Assembly (NCBI GenBank): GCA_002455605.1
Contig: DKLE01000093.1
Span: 1-27,125, forward strand
Source of the DNA: Firmicutes bacterium UBA6648
Lineage (GTDB): Bacteria > Bacillota > Clostridia > Peptostreptococcales > Anaerovoracaceae
Direction of reading: 5' to 3'
DNA length: 27,125 nucleotides
This document shows positions 15,338-22,453 of the stretch, piece by piece. The translations under genes were made by a program, and so were the position numbers. Each line of letters starts with the position of its first letter. The stretch's first letter is position 1. Under the pieces are notes generated by a model that saw only the letters and a list, made by a program, of their open reading frames with translations, searched no databases and had not been told where the DNA came from.

Positions 15338-16408
15338 ATGACATCATTTATAACACCGATAAAATATGAACAGGATACAATGTATTTGCTGGATCAAACC
15401 TTGCTGCCGAGCAAGGAGGTGTACATTGAAATCAATAATAAAGAAGAGCTATGGGAGGCAATTTACAGGCTGAAGGTCAGAGGGGCTCCCGCTATTGGGG
15501 TAGCCGCTGCCTGTGGACTTTATGTTTGTACGAGAGACCTGCTGACAGATAGCTATGGAGAGTTCTGTGCTAAGTTTCACGAGGTTAAAGAATATATTGC
15601 TTCCTCAAGACCTACGGCAGTCAATCTTTTCTGGGCGCTTAACAGAATGGAGCAAAAGCTGCTTGCGCTGAAATCAAGTGCAAGCAGCAGCTGTTGGGAG
15701 AAGGAACAGATACATATAAAAAATCAGTTAAAGGAAGAGGCTCTGAAAATTTATCAAGAAGATGTAGAGGCCTGCTATGCTATGGGAATGAATGGCTTAT
15801 CCCTTTTAAAACCGGGAATGGGTATTTTGACTCATTGCAATGCGGGAACTATTGCCACCGCTAAGTATGGCACTTGCCTTGCCCCGCTCCATTTAGGACA
15901 AGAGCGAGGGTATGATTTTAAAGTATTTGCTGATGAGACCAGACCGCTTTTGCAGGGAGCAAGGCTGACGGCATGGGAATTAAATAAAGCGGGAATTGAT
16001 GTTACACTTATTTGTGATAATATGGCATCTATTGTGATGAAGAACGGATGGATAGATGCAGTAGTAGTGGGGTGTGACAGAATGGCGGCAAATGGTGACG
16101 GAGCCAATAAGATCGGAACATCGGCAGTTGCTATATTAGCTAAAGAGTATAAGATTCCCTTTTATATGTTTGTTCCAACATCCACAATCGACCTGAACAC
16201 ACCAACAGGCCAAGATATTCACATCGAGGAAAGAAACGGCGAGGAGATCTATAAACTGTGGTATGCAGAAAACATGGCTCCGGAGGGAATCAAAACATAC
16301 AATCCCGCCTTTGATGTAACGGATGCAAAATATATTACTGCAGTTGTAACAGAAAGAGGAATAATATATCCGCCTTATGATATAAATCTCCCTAAGATTT
16401 TTGAATAG
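15338..16408 (+). CDS. mtnA: S-methyl-5-thioribose-1-phosphate isomerase
   Basis: A 356-residue aldose-ketose isomerase of the eIF2B-alpha-like family, which converts methylthioribose-1-phosphate to methylthioribulose-1-phosphate in methionine salvage. The ATG at 15338 follows GGAGGGAAGG; the in-frame ATG at 15296 lacks such a site. The N-terminal VRGAPAIGVAAACGL motif, the catalytic cysteine in LTHCNAGTIATAKYG, and the catalytic aspartate in VVVGCDRMAANGDGANKIGT are all present, as is FADETRPLLQGARLTAWEL. No other methionine-salvage gene (mtnK, mtnB, mtnD, mtnP) lies in the window, so it is isolated between serine dehydratase and a transporter. In some anaerobes MtnA instead serves alternative salvage routes for methylthioribose or 5-deoxyribose, which is possible here. 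The alternative ribose-1,5-bisphosphate isomerase activity is less likely on the motifs. Confidence 0.93.
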   Translation: MTSFITPIKYEQDTMYLLDQTLLPSKEVYIEINNKEELWEAIYRLKVRGAPAIGVAAACGLYVCTRDLLTDSYGEFCAKFHEVKEYIASSRPTAVNLFWALNRMEQKLLALKSSASSSCWEKEQIHIKNQLKEEALKIYQEDVEACYAMGMNGLSLLKPGMGILTHCNAGTIATAKYGTCLAPLHLGQERGYDFKVFADETRPLLQGARLTAWELNKAGIDVTLICDNMASIVMKNGWIDAVVVGCDRMAANGDGANKIGTSAVAILAKEYKIPFYMFVPTSTIDLNTPTGQDIHIEERNGEEIYKLWYAENMAPEGIKTYNPAFDVTDAKYITAVVTERGIIYPPYDINLPKIFE

Positions 16409-16435
16409 TAAGACGGAACAGTTTTAGGAGCACAA

Positions 16436-17320
16436 ATGAATATTTTTGAAAGAAACGTAAAAAAGATAGTTCTGTTAGCTGTAATTGCGGCTTCATTTTC
16501 TTCTATTTTTGTAAAGCTGACTTCAGCACCGCCTATGGCGATTGGCTTCTATCGATTAACCTTTGCGTTGCCTTTATTTGCGGTGGTAACGCTGGTTAGG
16601 CATAAGGAAAAAATGATGCGGCTGACTAAGAAACAGCTGGGGGGATGTGCAATAGCGGGTATTTTTCTTGCAGGGCATTTCTTTTCCTGGTTTACAGGGG
16701 TGGGGCATACAAGTGTGGCCAGCGCATCCGTATTAGCTATGACGCATCCTTTTATGATACTTTTGATATCCGTTTTTATTTTTAAAGACAAGACCAATAA
16801 AAAGGCTGTGGCTGGTGTAATAGTAGCTTTTATCGGAAGCATTATTATATCGGGAAGTGATTACAGTATTTCTACAGATGTTTTATTTGGTGATCTGATG
16901 AGCTTGTTAGCGGCTTTATTTATGGGCCTTTATTTTATAGCGGGCAATAAGTTCAGAAAGGGCATACATGCGGCAGTATATGTGTTTTTTGTATTTTTAT
17001 TTTGCTGGATTACTTTTGGCATAGGAATGATAGTAACTCATACCTCTTTCACCGGATATACAACAAACGATATGTTTTGGATTTTCGTTATGGCTATGGT
17101 ATGTCAAATCGGAGCCCATGCAGTATTTAATTGGTGTTTAGGCTATACAACCGCTTTGTATGTGGCCACATGCGAGAATTTAGAGGCATTTATTGCTACA
17201 GGAATTGCGGTGGTATTATTCAGTGAAATACCTTCCCTGTGGCAACTTGCAGGGGGGCTTACAATTGTTGCGGGTGTAACATATTACACAAGACATGAGG
17301 GCGAAAAGAATGGCGTATAA
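16436..17320 (+). CDS. EamA/DMT-family transporter
   Basis: Integral membrane protein of 294 aa with about ten helices in two EamA repeats (about 10-140 and 150-287), the drug/metabolite transporter fold. The opening KIVLLAVIAASFSSIFVKLTSAPPMAIGFYRLTFALPLF and the second-half motif GLYFIAGNKFRK are typical. Substrates of this family include amino acids, nucleosides and metabolites, and cannot be told from sequence. TTTTAGGAGC precedes the ATG, 27 bases after mtnA. Its end overlaps the start of scpA by 11 bases, so it is coupled to the condensin genes by transcription and probably by translation. Export of an amino acid such as threonine or serine is conceivable given sdaAB/AA upstream, but this is inference. 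Confidence 0.85.
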   Translation: MNIFERNVKKIVLLAVIAASFSSIFVKLTSAPPMAIGFYRLTFALPLFAVVTLVRHKEKMMRLTKKQLGGCAIAGIFLAGHFFSWFTGVGHTSVASASVLAMTHPFMILLISVFIFKDKTNKKAVAGVIVAFIGSIIISGSDYSISTDVLFGDLMSLLAALFMGLYFIAGNKFRKGIHAAVYVFFVFLFCWITFGIGMIVTHTSFTGYTTNDMFWIFVMAMVCQIGAHAVFNWCLGYTTALYVATCENLEAFIATGIAVVLFSEIPSLWQLAGGLTIVAGVTYYTRHEGEKNGV

Positions 17321-18089
17321 GGTTAAAATTGATATATTTGAAGGACCTTTTGATCTGTTGGTTTACTTGATCGAAAATGCCGAAATGAGTATATATGATA
17401 TTCAGGTGGCAGAGATTACAAGCCAGTATTTGACCTATGTGGAACAGATGCAGGACGCGGATGTAGCAATTGCTACAGAATTTATGGTACTGGCCGCTGC
17501 CTTGATAGAGATCAAATCGAAGATGCTTCTTCCAAGAAGTACGCCTATTGAAGAAGGTGTGGTAGAAGAAGATCCCAGAACAGAGCTGGTGGAGAAGATT
17601 CTGGAGTATAAAAAGTTCAAGGCTGCCGCAGAGCTTCTTGAAAGCTATGAAGATAAGAAAACCCTGTGTTTTGAAAAACCAAAAGAAGCTTTGGAGCCAT
17701 ATACCAATGAGGCCGATGAATATCTGCTTCTGGATATCAAGCAATTTGTTTCCGCCTTTAATTTATTTTTAAGAAAGAAACAAAGGATTGAAGAGGTAAG
17801 AAAGCATTATACCCGGGTAGAAAGACAGAAGCAAAGTATTGAGATGAAAATTCAGCATATTATTGGATTTTTAAAAAACCACAGGTTAAAAAAGGTATTC
17901 TTTAAGGAGCTACTGGCTAAGGAAAGTAATAAATATGACGTAGTGCTTACTTTTACCTCAATGCTTCAGATGATGAGGGAAAAGTTGATTCGGGTAGAGC
18001 AGCAGAGAGCCTTTGGGGATCTGGAAATAGAAATGGTTCCTCCTGATGAAGAGGAAGCCATGGTAATAGGAGAATGGGATGACAACTAA
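17310..18089 (+). CDS. scpA: Segregation and condensation protein A
   Basis: Kleisin subunit (259 aa) of the SMC-ScpAB condensin that organises and separates chromosomes. The start at 17310 gives the canonical N-terminus MAYKVKIDIFEGPFDLLVYLIENAEMSIYDI, followed by EFMVLAAALIEIKSKMLLP (about 57-75), which contacts the SMC neck. The C-terminal winged helix (about 180-259) ends in acidic residues. It lies in the frame shifted from the upstream transporter, with an 11-base overlap, and overlaps scpB by 11 bases; GAGGG upstream serves as the ribosome site. scpA-scpB pairing is almost universal in Firmicutes. Confidence 0.96.
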   Translation: MAYKVKIDIFEGPFDLLVYLIENAEMSIYDIQVAEITSQYLTYVEQMQDADVAIATEFMVLAAALIEIKSKMLLPRSTPIEEGVVEEDPRTELVEKILEYKKFKAAAELLESYEDKKTLCFEKPKEALEPYTNEADEYLLLDIKQFVSAFNLFLRKKQRIEEVRKHYTRVERQKQSIEMKIQHIIGFLKNHRLKKVFFKELLAKESNKYDVVLTFTSMLQMMREKLIRVEQQRAFGDLEIEMVPPDEEEAMVIGEWDDN

Positions 18090-18666
18090 AAAGACGATTA
18101 AATCTGCTTTTGAGTCGATGATGTTTGTATGGGGAGAGCCTCTGGATGTAAAGACTGCGGCAGAAGTATTCAATATGAACTGGAAGGATGCCTATGACTA
18201 TTTCTTGGAATTAAAACAAGAGTATGAGCAAGAGGGAAGGGGCATAAAAATAATTGAAATAAATAAGAGTTTTCAATTTGTAACCAATGAAGAAAATTTT
18301 TCTTATATTGAGCGATTGTGTACTCCGGTAAAGGAGAAAAAGCTTTCTCAGTCTGCATTGGAGGTTCTTGCAATTATTTCCTATAAACAGCCGATCACAA
18401 AAGGCGAAATTGATTCCATCAGAGGGATAAAATGTGATCGAGTGATAGAAGGCCTTTTGAAAAAAGATTTGATCGAAGAGAAAGGACGTTCTACGGCTAT
18501 TGGAAGACCTATTCTCTACGGTACGACAGATGCTTTTTTAAAGCACTTTGGGTTTGAATCGTTAAAAGACTTACCGGATATAGAAAACATAGAAAGCGCT
18601 GTTTCGGCAGAGGATCCTCAGGATGAGGTGTATGCCCAACAAATCTCAATAGACTTTGATATGTAA
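18079..18666 (+). CDS. scpB: Segregation and condensation protein B
   Basis: ScpB (195 aa), which binds the middle of ScpA as a dimer and controls SMC loading. It contains two winged-helix domains. The conserved motif SALEVLAIISYKQPITKGEIDSIRGIKCDRVIEGLLKKDLIEEKGRSTAIGRPILYGTTDAFLKHFG (about 94-158) is the family signature. It starts inside the end of scpA (11-base overlap), so the two subunits are probably made in fixed ratio. The C-terminus after the second domain is short and acidic, as usual. Nothing is unusual. Confidence 0.96.
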   Translation: MTTKKTIKSAFESMMFVWGEPLDVKTAAEVFNMNWKDAYDYFLELKQEYEQEGRGIKIIEINKSFQFVTNEENFSYIERLCTPVKEKKLSQSALEVLAIISYKQPITKGEIDSIRGIKCDRVIEGLLKKDLIEEKGRSTAIGRPILYGTTDAFLKHFGFESLKDLPDIENIESAVSAEDPQDEVYAQQISIDFDM

Positions 18667-18695
18667 CAATATGTAAAAGCAAGGAAGGATATAAA

Positions 18696-19937
18696 ATGAA
18701 AGAAAAGTCGTATATGTTAGTAATACCCCAGCAGGAAGAGGATTTACTGGATATAAAAGGTATGCTAGATAGATTATCGGAAACAGAGGGGATTGAAGTT
18801 ATCTCAAAAAGTATGGAAGATTTTACGATGAAGCTTCAATTGAAAGTGGATGGAGAGAATTATCAGGCAGAGGTGTATCCTACAAGCTTTCAAGTACCGG
18901 AAATGTATCGGATACAGCATTTTTTCCCGGATGTGGATATAGAGGCTGTGAAAGAAGCAGAAAACGGTTTGGCTGTAGAAATGTATTTCGGAGAAGAAGC
19001 CTTGTTGTCCTACCATGCACAGCTGCGGATCATTCACGCACTGATTCCGGATAAACTGGCTATATTTGATGACAGTTCTGAGAAAATTCTTTCCGGACGT
19101 TGGGCGGAATTGGCGGCTTCTTCTAAAATTCCTCCTGCGCCCAGATACATATATACCGTTCAGGCGGTGAGTGGAGAAGATGATACGGTGTGGCTTCACA
19201 GCCATGGATTAAATCGCTGTGGTTTGCCGGAGCTGGAGATTTTAGACTCTTCTAAATCGGTCTATCAGAGTCACTATTCGGTTATAGAGACCATGGCCAA
19301 TCGTATGCTGGAAATGGAAGAGCCTTTGGAGCCGATGGAAGCACTCTTCCTGGCACGTCTGACAAGGGACATCAGCCTGATAACCACATTAGTTCCATGG
19401 AGTGAAGCCGTAGAGCACTATGATGAGAATATGCTGGGAGGTAAATCGGACAGGGCGGAGAGCCATAACGAAAATACAAGTGCAATATTTGCTTACTTAA
19501 GTCATGAGGACTATGAAAATGGACGGTATGCTCCTGTTTCTGTCTATGATGAATATTTGCATGATAATCCCCTTTATATGGTTACAACCAACGAGACAGA
19601 ACGTATGAAAGCTCTTGCTGCGGAGAGGCAGGACTATTTAAAAAAGGCTTTTGAGCGAGGAGAAAAACCGATTCTGGTTAAAATGGGACTGGAAGTTGAT
19701 GAGGAATACAAGACGGAGGATAACTCCAGAGAACATATTTGGTTTGAATTGATGGATATTAAGGAAGACCGTTTGAAGGGAGAATTAACTCAAGAACCAT
19801 ATTTCATTGAAGGACTTCAAACCGGAAGCATCGGAGAATATGCTTTGAAAGATATAACCGATTGGCTCATCTATACACCAGAGCGCAGAATAACACCAGA
19901 TGATGTTTATTTGCTGGAATTACCCGTTGAAGCTTAA
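18696..19937 (+). CDS. DUF4026/DUF2314-type protein of unknown function
   Basis: A 413-residue soluble acidic protein of unknown function. Residues about 1-220 resemble DUF4026, including the PAPRYIYTVQAVS and WLHSHGLNRCGLPELEILDS segment. Residues about 300-410 resemble DUF2314 (EHIWFELMDIKEDRLKGELTQEPYFIEGLQTGSIGEYALKDITDWLIYTPERRITPDDVYLL). No signal peptide, membrane helix or catalytic motif is visible. AAGGAAGG precedes the ATG, 29 bases after scpB, so it is in the same operon. Its position directly after scpAB suggests a link to chromosome or division physiology, but that is inference from place alone. Family assignments are from memory of the motifs. Confidence 0.7.
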   Translation: MKEKSYMLVIPQQEEDLLDIKGMLDRLSETEGIEVISKSMEDFTMKLQLKVDGENYQAEVYPTSFQVPEMYRIQHFFPDVDIEAVKEAENGLAVEMYFGEEALLSYHAQLRIIHALIPDKLAIFDDSSEKILSGRWAELAASSKIPPAPRYIYTVQAVSGEDDTVWLHSHGLNRCGLPELEILDSSKSVYQSHYSVIETMANRMLEMEEPLEPMEALFLARLTRDISLITTLVPWSEAVEHYDENMLGGKSDRAESHNENTSAIFAYLSHEDYENGRYAPVSVYDEYLHDNPLYMVTTNETERMKALAAERQDYLKKAFERGEKPILVKMGLEVDEEYKTEDNSREHIWFELMDIKEDRLKGELTQEPYFIEGLQTGSIGEYALKDITDWLIYTPERRITPDDVYLLELPVEA

Positions 19938-19960
19938 TAATAATTTCTTCTAGATAAATA

Positions 19961-20001
19961 AGCCCCTATGCTGATCAAGATCAGAATAGGGGCTGTTTTT
20001 T
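19961..20001. terminator. Terminator between convergent genes
   Basis: AGCCCCTAT (19961-19969) pairs with ATAGGGGCT (19986-19994). The interior CTGATC-AA-GATCAG extends the stem almost fully, and GTTTTTT follows on the plus strand. On the minus strand the hairpin is followed by TTATTTAT, a weaker tail. It ends the scpAB-DUF4026 transcript and may also end the opposing one. Confidence 0.85.
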
Positions 20002-20018
20002 ATATTTATAAACAGATA

Positions 20019-20963
20019 CTATAAGCATTTACACCTTTTATGTATCGTTCCGTTGGGATCTACACAACTGCAAGCTCCGCAGATTCCTTCTCCGCAGCAG
20101 ATGTTGGCATTATTGCTGTGGATGAATGCGGGAGGGTTGGGTAAACTCATAACAATTTTTTTAATTTCTTCTATATAATAATCAGAGGATAAAGCGACAA
20201 CAGCAGTATAACCCCCGTTTATGATTGTTTCTTGCAGGGGTGAATCCAAACACTCCTGGAGGCTTTTCAGTGTTATTTTATCGGCGGTAGACGGCTGGAT
20301 ATAATCCCAGATAACCTGATTACAGATCTTATCCGGATCGATTATGAGCTCCGATTGCGTATTGGAGCCTGCCCAGTCAAGAAAATTAATAGCCGGAGCA
20401 AACCCGACTCCTTTTGTGAAAATAAGCACTTTGGAATCGGGAAGGATCCGGCTGAAGCGACCGGTTATTTTGGAAAGGCCAAAAATGCCTCCTCGATATA
20501 CACCTCTGACCAGCAGCTTTTCCTCTTGGCTGCATATGGCTTTTGTTTTCGCTGAAAAGGTTTTTATAAGTAAAGTAATAAAGCCGTTCTCCGTATCGGC
20601 CTGCATGACTGAAATCGGAGTATGATAATAATCCTCCCGATCCGGCGGCTGAAGAAAAACATAGCTTCCCGGTATTGCACAACGCAGTGCGAAGCCTCGC
20701 CCCACGTCTAAAGTGATAACATATAAATCATCTAAATATTTTTTTTTCGTGATGATTCTTGCAGTGAAATCCTTTCTCGGATTATTAACCTTTTTATTAT
20801 TCTGGATAAATTCGTTATATATACAAACCCCTTTCCATGGGCAGTCGCAGTATTCTTTTCCCTGCAGCCTGCTGCATATCAGACAATCCCCGGTAGCTGC
20901 CAGATAGCAGGGGCAGTTCTCTGTGCCGCTGTCAATGCAGTCAATATTATTTGTAGAATCCAT
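20019..20963 (-). CDS. DHODB-like FAD/NAD-binding electron-transfer protein with extra N-terminal cysteines
   Basis: A 314-residue flavoprotein related to the electron-transfer subunit of dihydroorotate dehydrogenase and to sulfide dehydrogenase beta subunits. After an N-terminal cysteine-rich segment (C9, C17, C19, C27, C30, C39, C41, C47) comes a ferredoxin-reductase-type FAD barrel (about 65-165, with HTPISVM) and a nucleotide-binding domain (about 170-285, with VLIFTKGVGFAPAINFLDW). The C-terminus has C290-x4-C295-x2-C298-x12-C311, the 2Fe-2S pattern of PyrK. The N-terminal eight-cysteine segment is not part of PyrK and may hold an extra cluster or metal. No pyrD lies nearby, so pyrimidine synthesis is unlikely. 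GGGAGGAT precedes the ATG on the minus strand. The partner is unknown. Confidence 0.82.
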   Translation of the reverse strand: MDSTNNIDCIDSGTENCPCYLAATGDCLICSRLQGKEYCDCPWKGVCIYNEFIQNNKKVNNPRKDFTARIITKKKYLDDLYVITLDVGRGFALRCAIPGSYVFLQPPDREDYYHTPISVMQADTENGFITLLIKTFSAKTKAICSQEEKLLVRGVYRGGIFGLSKITGRFSRILPDSKVLIFTKGVGFAPAINFLDWAGSNTQSELIIDPDKICNQVIWDYIQPSTADKITLKSLQECLDSPLQETIINGGYTAVVALSSDYYIEEIKKIVMSLPNPPAFIHSNNANICCGEGICGACSCVDPNGTIHKRCKCL

Positions 20964-21029
20964 GAGTTATCCTCCCACCTGATTAATTTAATTACTATTA
21001 TTATATTTTCAGGTGAGAAAGGGGTGATA

Positions 21030-21935
21030 TTATTTTAGAGAAAAACCATAATCCATTAATTTATACGAATCATTAAACCAGTCCGGAGCCCCCATAACAA
21101 CACAGATGAGCAATTGTCCATCACGCTCTGCGGAAGCAACTAAAGTCCTGCCGGAGGCTTTTGTATAACCGATCTTGATGCCGTTGCCTCCGTCGTATTG
21201 ATGAACCACTTTGTTCTTATTGTAAAAATAATTGTATTTATCAGGTTCCCGGTGAGCTTGCCAAGTTTCTGCTCCGGCAATCTTTTTAAAGGTTTCACTT
21301 TTCATAGCGGCTTGTGCAATTAATGCCATATCGGCGACAGTCGTGTAATGATTTTCATCAAAAAGACCACTGGGGTTCAAGAAATGTGTATTTTTACAGC
21401 CCAGCTCTTTTGCTTTTGCATTCATTTGTTCTATAAAATTTTCCTGAGTTCCTCCTATGATACAGGATAATGCTACGGCGGCATCATTACCGGATCGAAG
21501 CATTAATCCATAGAGGAGATCCTCAATGGTCACCGGTTCTTCGGGAGATAAGTAAATGGAAGAGCCTTCTACACCAACTGCTTCTGCAGGAATTTTTACT
21601 TTTTGGGTGAGATCACTCTTCAAATTTTCTACTGTCTCAATTGTAAGTAAAGCAGTCATAATTTTTGTGGTACTGGCAGGGTAAGCCTTGCTGGAAGCAT
21701 TTCTTTCATAAAGAATTTCACCGGTTTCGGCATCCATCAAAATGGCTTGTGCCGCTGAAATTTCCGGATATGCTGCTGCTGCGGTTTCTTCGGATGCATT
21801 ATGTAAAATGAAAAATATAATAAGTAAACCGATGACGGCGGCACATACGATGCTGATAGGCAATGCACTGGCAGGAAGAATGGTCTCTTTTAATTTAAAT
21901 GAACCTTCTGATTTTTTACGTTTGTTTAATTTCAT
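21030..21935 (-). CDS. Membrane-anchored D-alanyl-D-alanine carboxypeptidase (S11 family)
   Basis: A 301-residue penicillin-binding-protein-type D,D-carboxypeptidase, which removes terminal D-Ala from peptidoglycan stems. The start is the second of two adjacent ATGs, which lies 7 bases after GGAGGG; the first (21938) lies only 4 bases away. Catalytic motifs are SxxK (STTK, serine 88), SGN (148-150) and KIG (254-256) in place of the common KTG. The N-terminal 20 or so residues are basic and cytoplasmic, and a single helix at about 25-46 looks like an uncleaved anchor. The protein stops after the catalytic domain, without the C-terminal beta domain and amphipathic helix of PBP5. It lies convergent to scpAB and near it, as carboxypeptidase genes also lie near scpAB in Bacillus (dacB). 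Roles in vegetative wall or spore cortex cannot be told apart. Confidence 0.92.
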   Translation of the reverse strand: MKLNKRKKSEGSFKLKETILPASALPISIVCAAVIGLLIIFFILHNASEETAAAAYPEISAAQAILMDAETGEILYERNASSKAYPASTTKIMTALLTIETVENLKSDLTQKVKIPAEAVGVEGSSIYLSPEEPVTIEDLLYGLMLRSGNDAAVALSCIIGGTQENFIEQMNAKAKELGCKNTHFLNPSGLFDENHYTTVADMALIAQAAMKSETFKKIAGAETWQAHREPDKYNYFYNKNKVVHQYDGGNGIKIGYTKASGRTLVASAERDGQLLICVVMGAPDWFNDSYKLMDYGFSLK

Positions 21936-22062
21936 CATTTAACCCTCCATTTTAATATATTTACGATAAAAGGGACGGCTTTATGCAAGAAATACAATAG
22001 TCGGATTCGGTTCTTATAAGGCTATGCTGTCATTTTTGAATAATATTTAACAACTTTACAGC

Positions 22063-22091
22063 TTGATAAAGTGAAGCATATGTGGTAACAT
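22063..22091 (+). promoter_or_regulatory. Candidate promoter of the SCIFF precursor gene
   Basis: TTGATA (22063-22068) and TAACAT (22086-22091) are spaced by 17 bases. The -10 matches only four of six consensus positions, but the -35 is good and the location, in the 233-base divergent gap, fits. The leader would be about 70 bases. Confidence 0.4.
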
Positions 22092-22120
22092 AGTAAAAGT
22101 GATTTTAAATACGATTGTTC

Positions 22121-22154
22121 TTAGCAGAGCTTGCGTATAAACCGAGCCAGCTAA
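22121..22154 (+). promoter_or_regulatory. Two-part hairpin in the SCIFF leader
   Basis: TTAGC (22121-22125) pairs with GCTAA (22150-22154), and inside it GCTTG (22129-22133) pairs with CGAGC (22143-22147) with one G-U. The structure ends just 4 bases before the GGAGG ribosome site (22159-22163). It may keep the site open or be a binding element, or it may stabilise a short abundant transcript. Function is inferred. Confidence 0.45.
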
Positions 22155-22168
22155 GGTTGGAGGTAAAA

Positions 22169-22315
22169 ATGAAGAGAATACAGACTATCGAAACCAGGAA
22201 TCTTGCTGAATCAGCAAAAAAAGGCGGATGTGGAGAATGCCAGACATCTTGCCAATCAGCAAGCAAGACTTCATGCAGCGTTGCTAATCAGCAGTGCGAA
22301 CAGCTAAAGAAATAA
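22169..22315 (+). CDS. scfA: SCIFF ranthipeptide precursor with five cysteines
   Basis: A 48-residue precursor of the SCIFF (six cysteines in forty-five) family, which the adjacent radical SAM enzyme modifies. The N-terminal leader MKRIQTIETRNLAESAKKGGCGECQTSC and the C-terminal core match the highly conserved family pattern. Cysteines are at 21, 24, 28, 36 and 43; the position that is normally cysteine 32 (CQSACKTSC) is serine (CQSASKTSC), and position 37 is serine where threonine is usual. From memory, these two are the thioether donor and acceptor in the characterised peptide of Clostridium thermocellum. The ATG at 22169 follows GGAGG by 5 bases; the in-frame start at 22115 lies inside the leader hairpin region and is rejected. 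The gene is too small to be found by length alone. Confidence 0.93.
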   Translation: MKRIQTIETRNLAESAKKGGCGECQTSCQSASKTSCSVANQQCEQLKK

Positions 22316-22326
22316 GCTAAACTTTC

Positions 22327-22362
22327 AAATCGCTATAGGCTGCAAGGCTTATGGCGATTTTT
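22327..22362 (+). terminator. Terminator-like hairpin between SCIFF precursor and maturase
   Basis: AAATCGCTATA (22327-22337) pairs with TATGGCGATTT (22350-22360) with one G-U pair, and the right arm runs into TTTTT. It lies just after scfA. Partial termination here would give much precursor mRNA and little maturase mRNA, a common arrangement for peptide precursors. Confidence 0.7.
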
Positions 22363-22453
22363 AACGTTGTTGAATAATTTCCTGTGGAAATTGTCTAACA
22401 GAATTTTTGTAAATCATTAATTTGAATTATAAGTTTTTAGAAAGGATACCAAC

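Noticed and set aside
17259..17744. A 161-residue minus-strand open frame opposite the transporter end and scpA
   Set aside because: It lies wholly antisense to the conserved scpA/EamA coding sequence, has no ribosome site, and its translation is rich in Cys, His and Phe as expected for a shadow frame.
20976..21015. CACCTGA/TCAGGTG inverted repeat between the two minus-strand genes
   Set aside because: Seven-base arms around a 26-base AT-rich loop, without a T-run on the minus strand and overlapping a ribosome site; neither terminator nor operator can be supported.
22115..22168. An upstream in-frame start that would lengthen the SCIFF precursor by 18 residues
   Set aside because: No ribosome site precedes it, the region folds into the leader hairpin, and the family always begins at the MK-x-I-x-TI residues.
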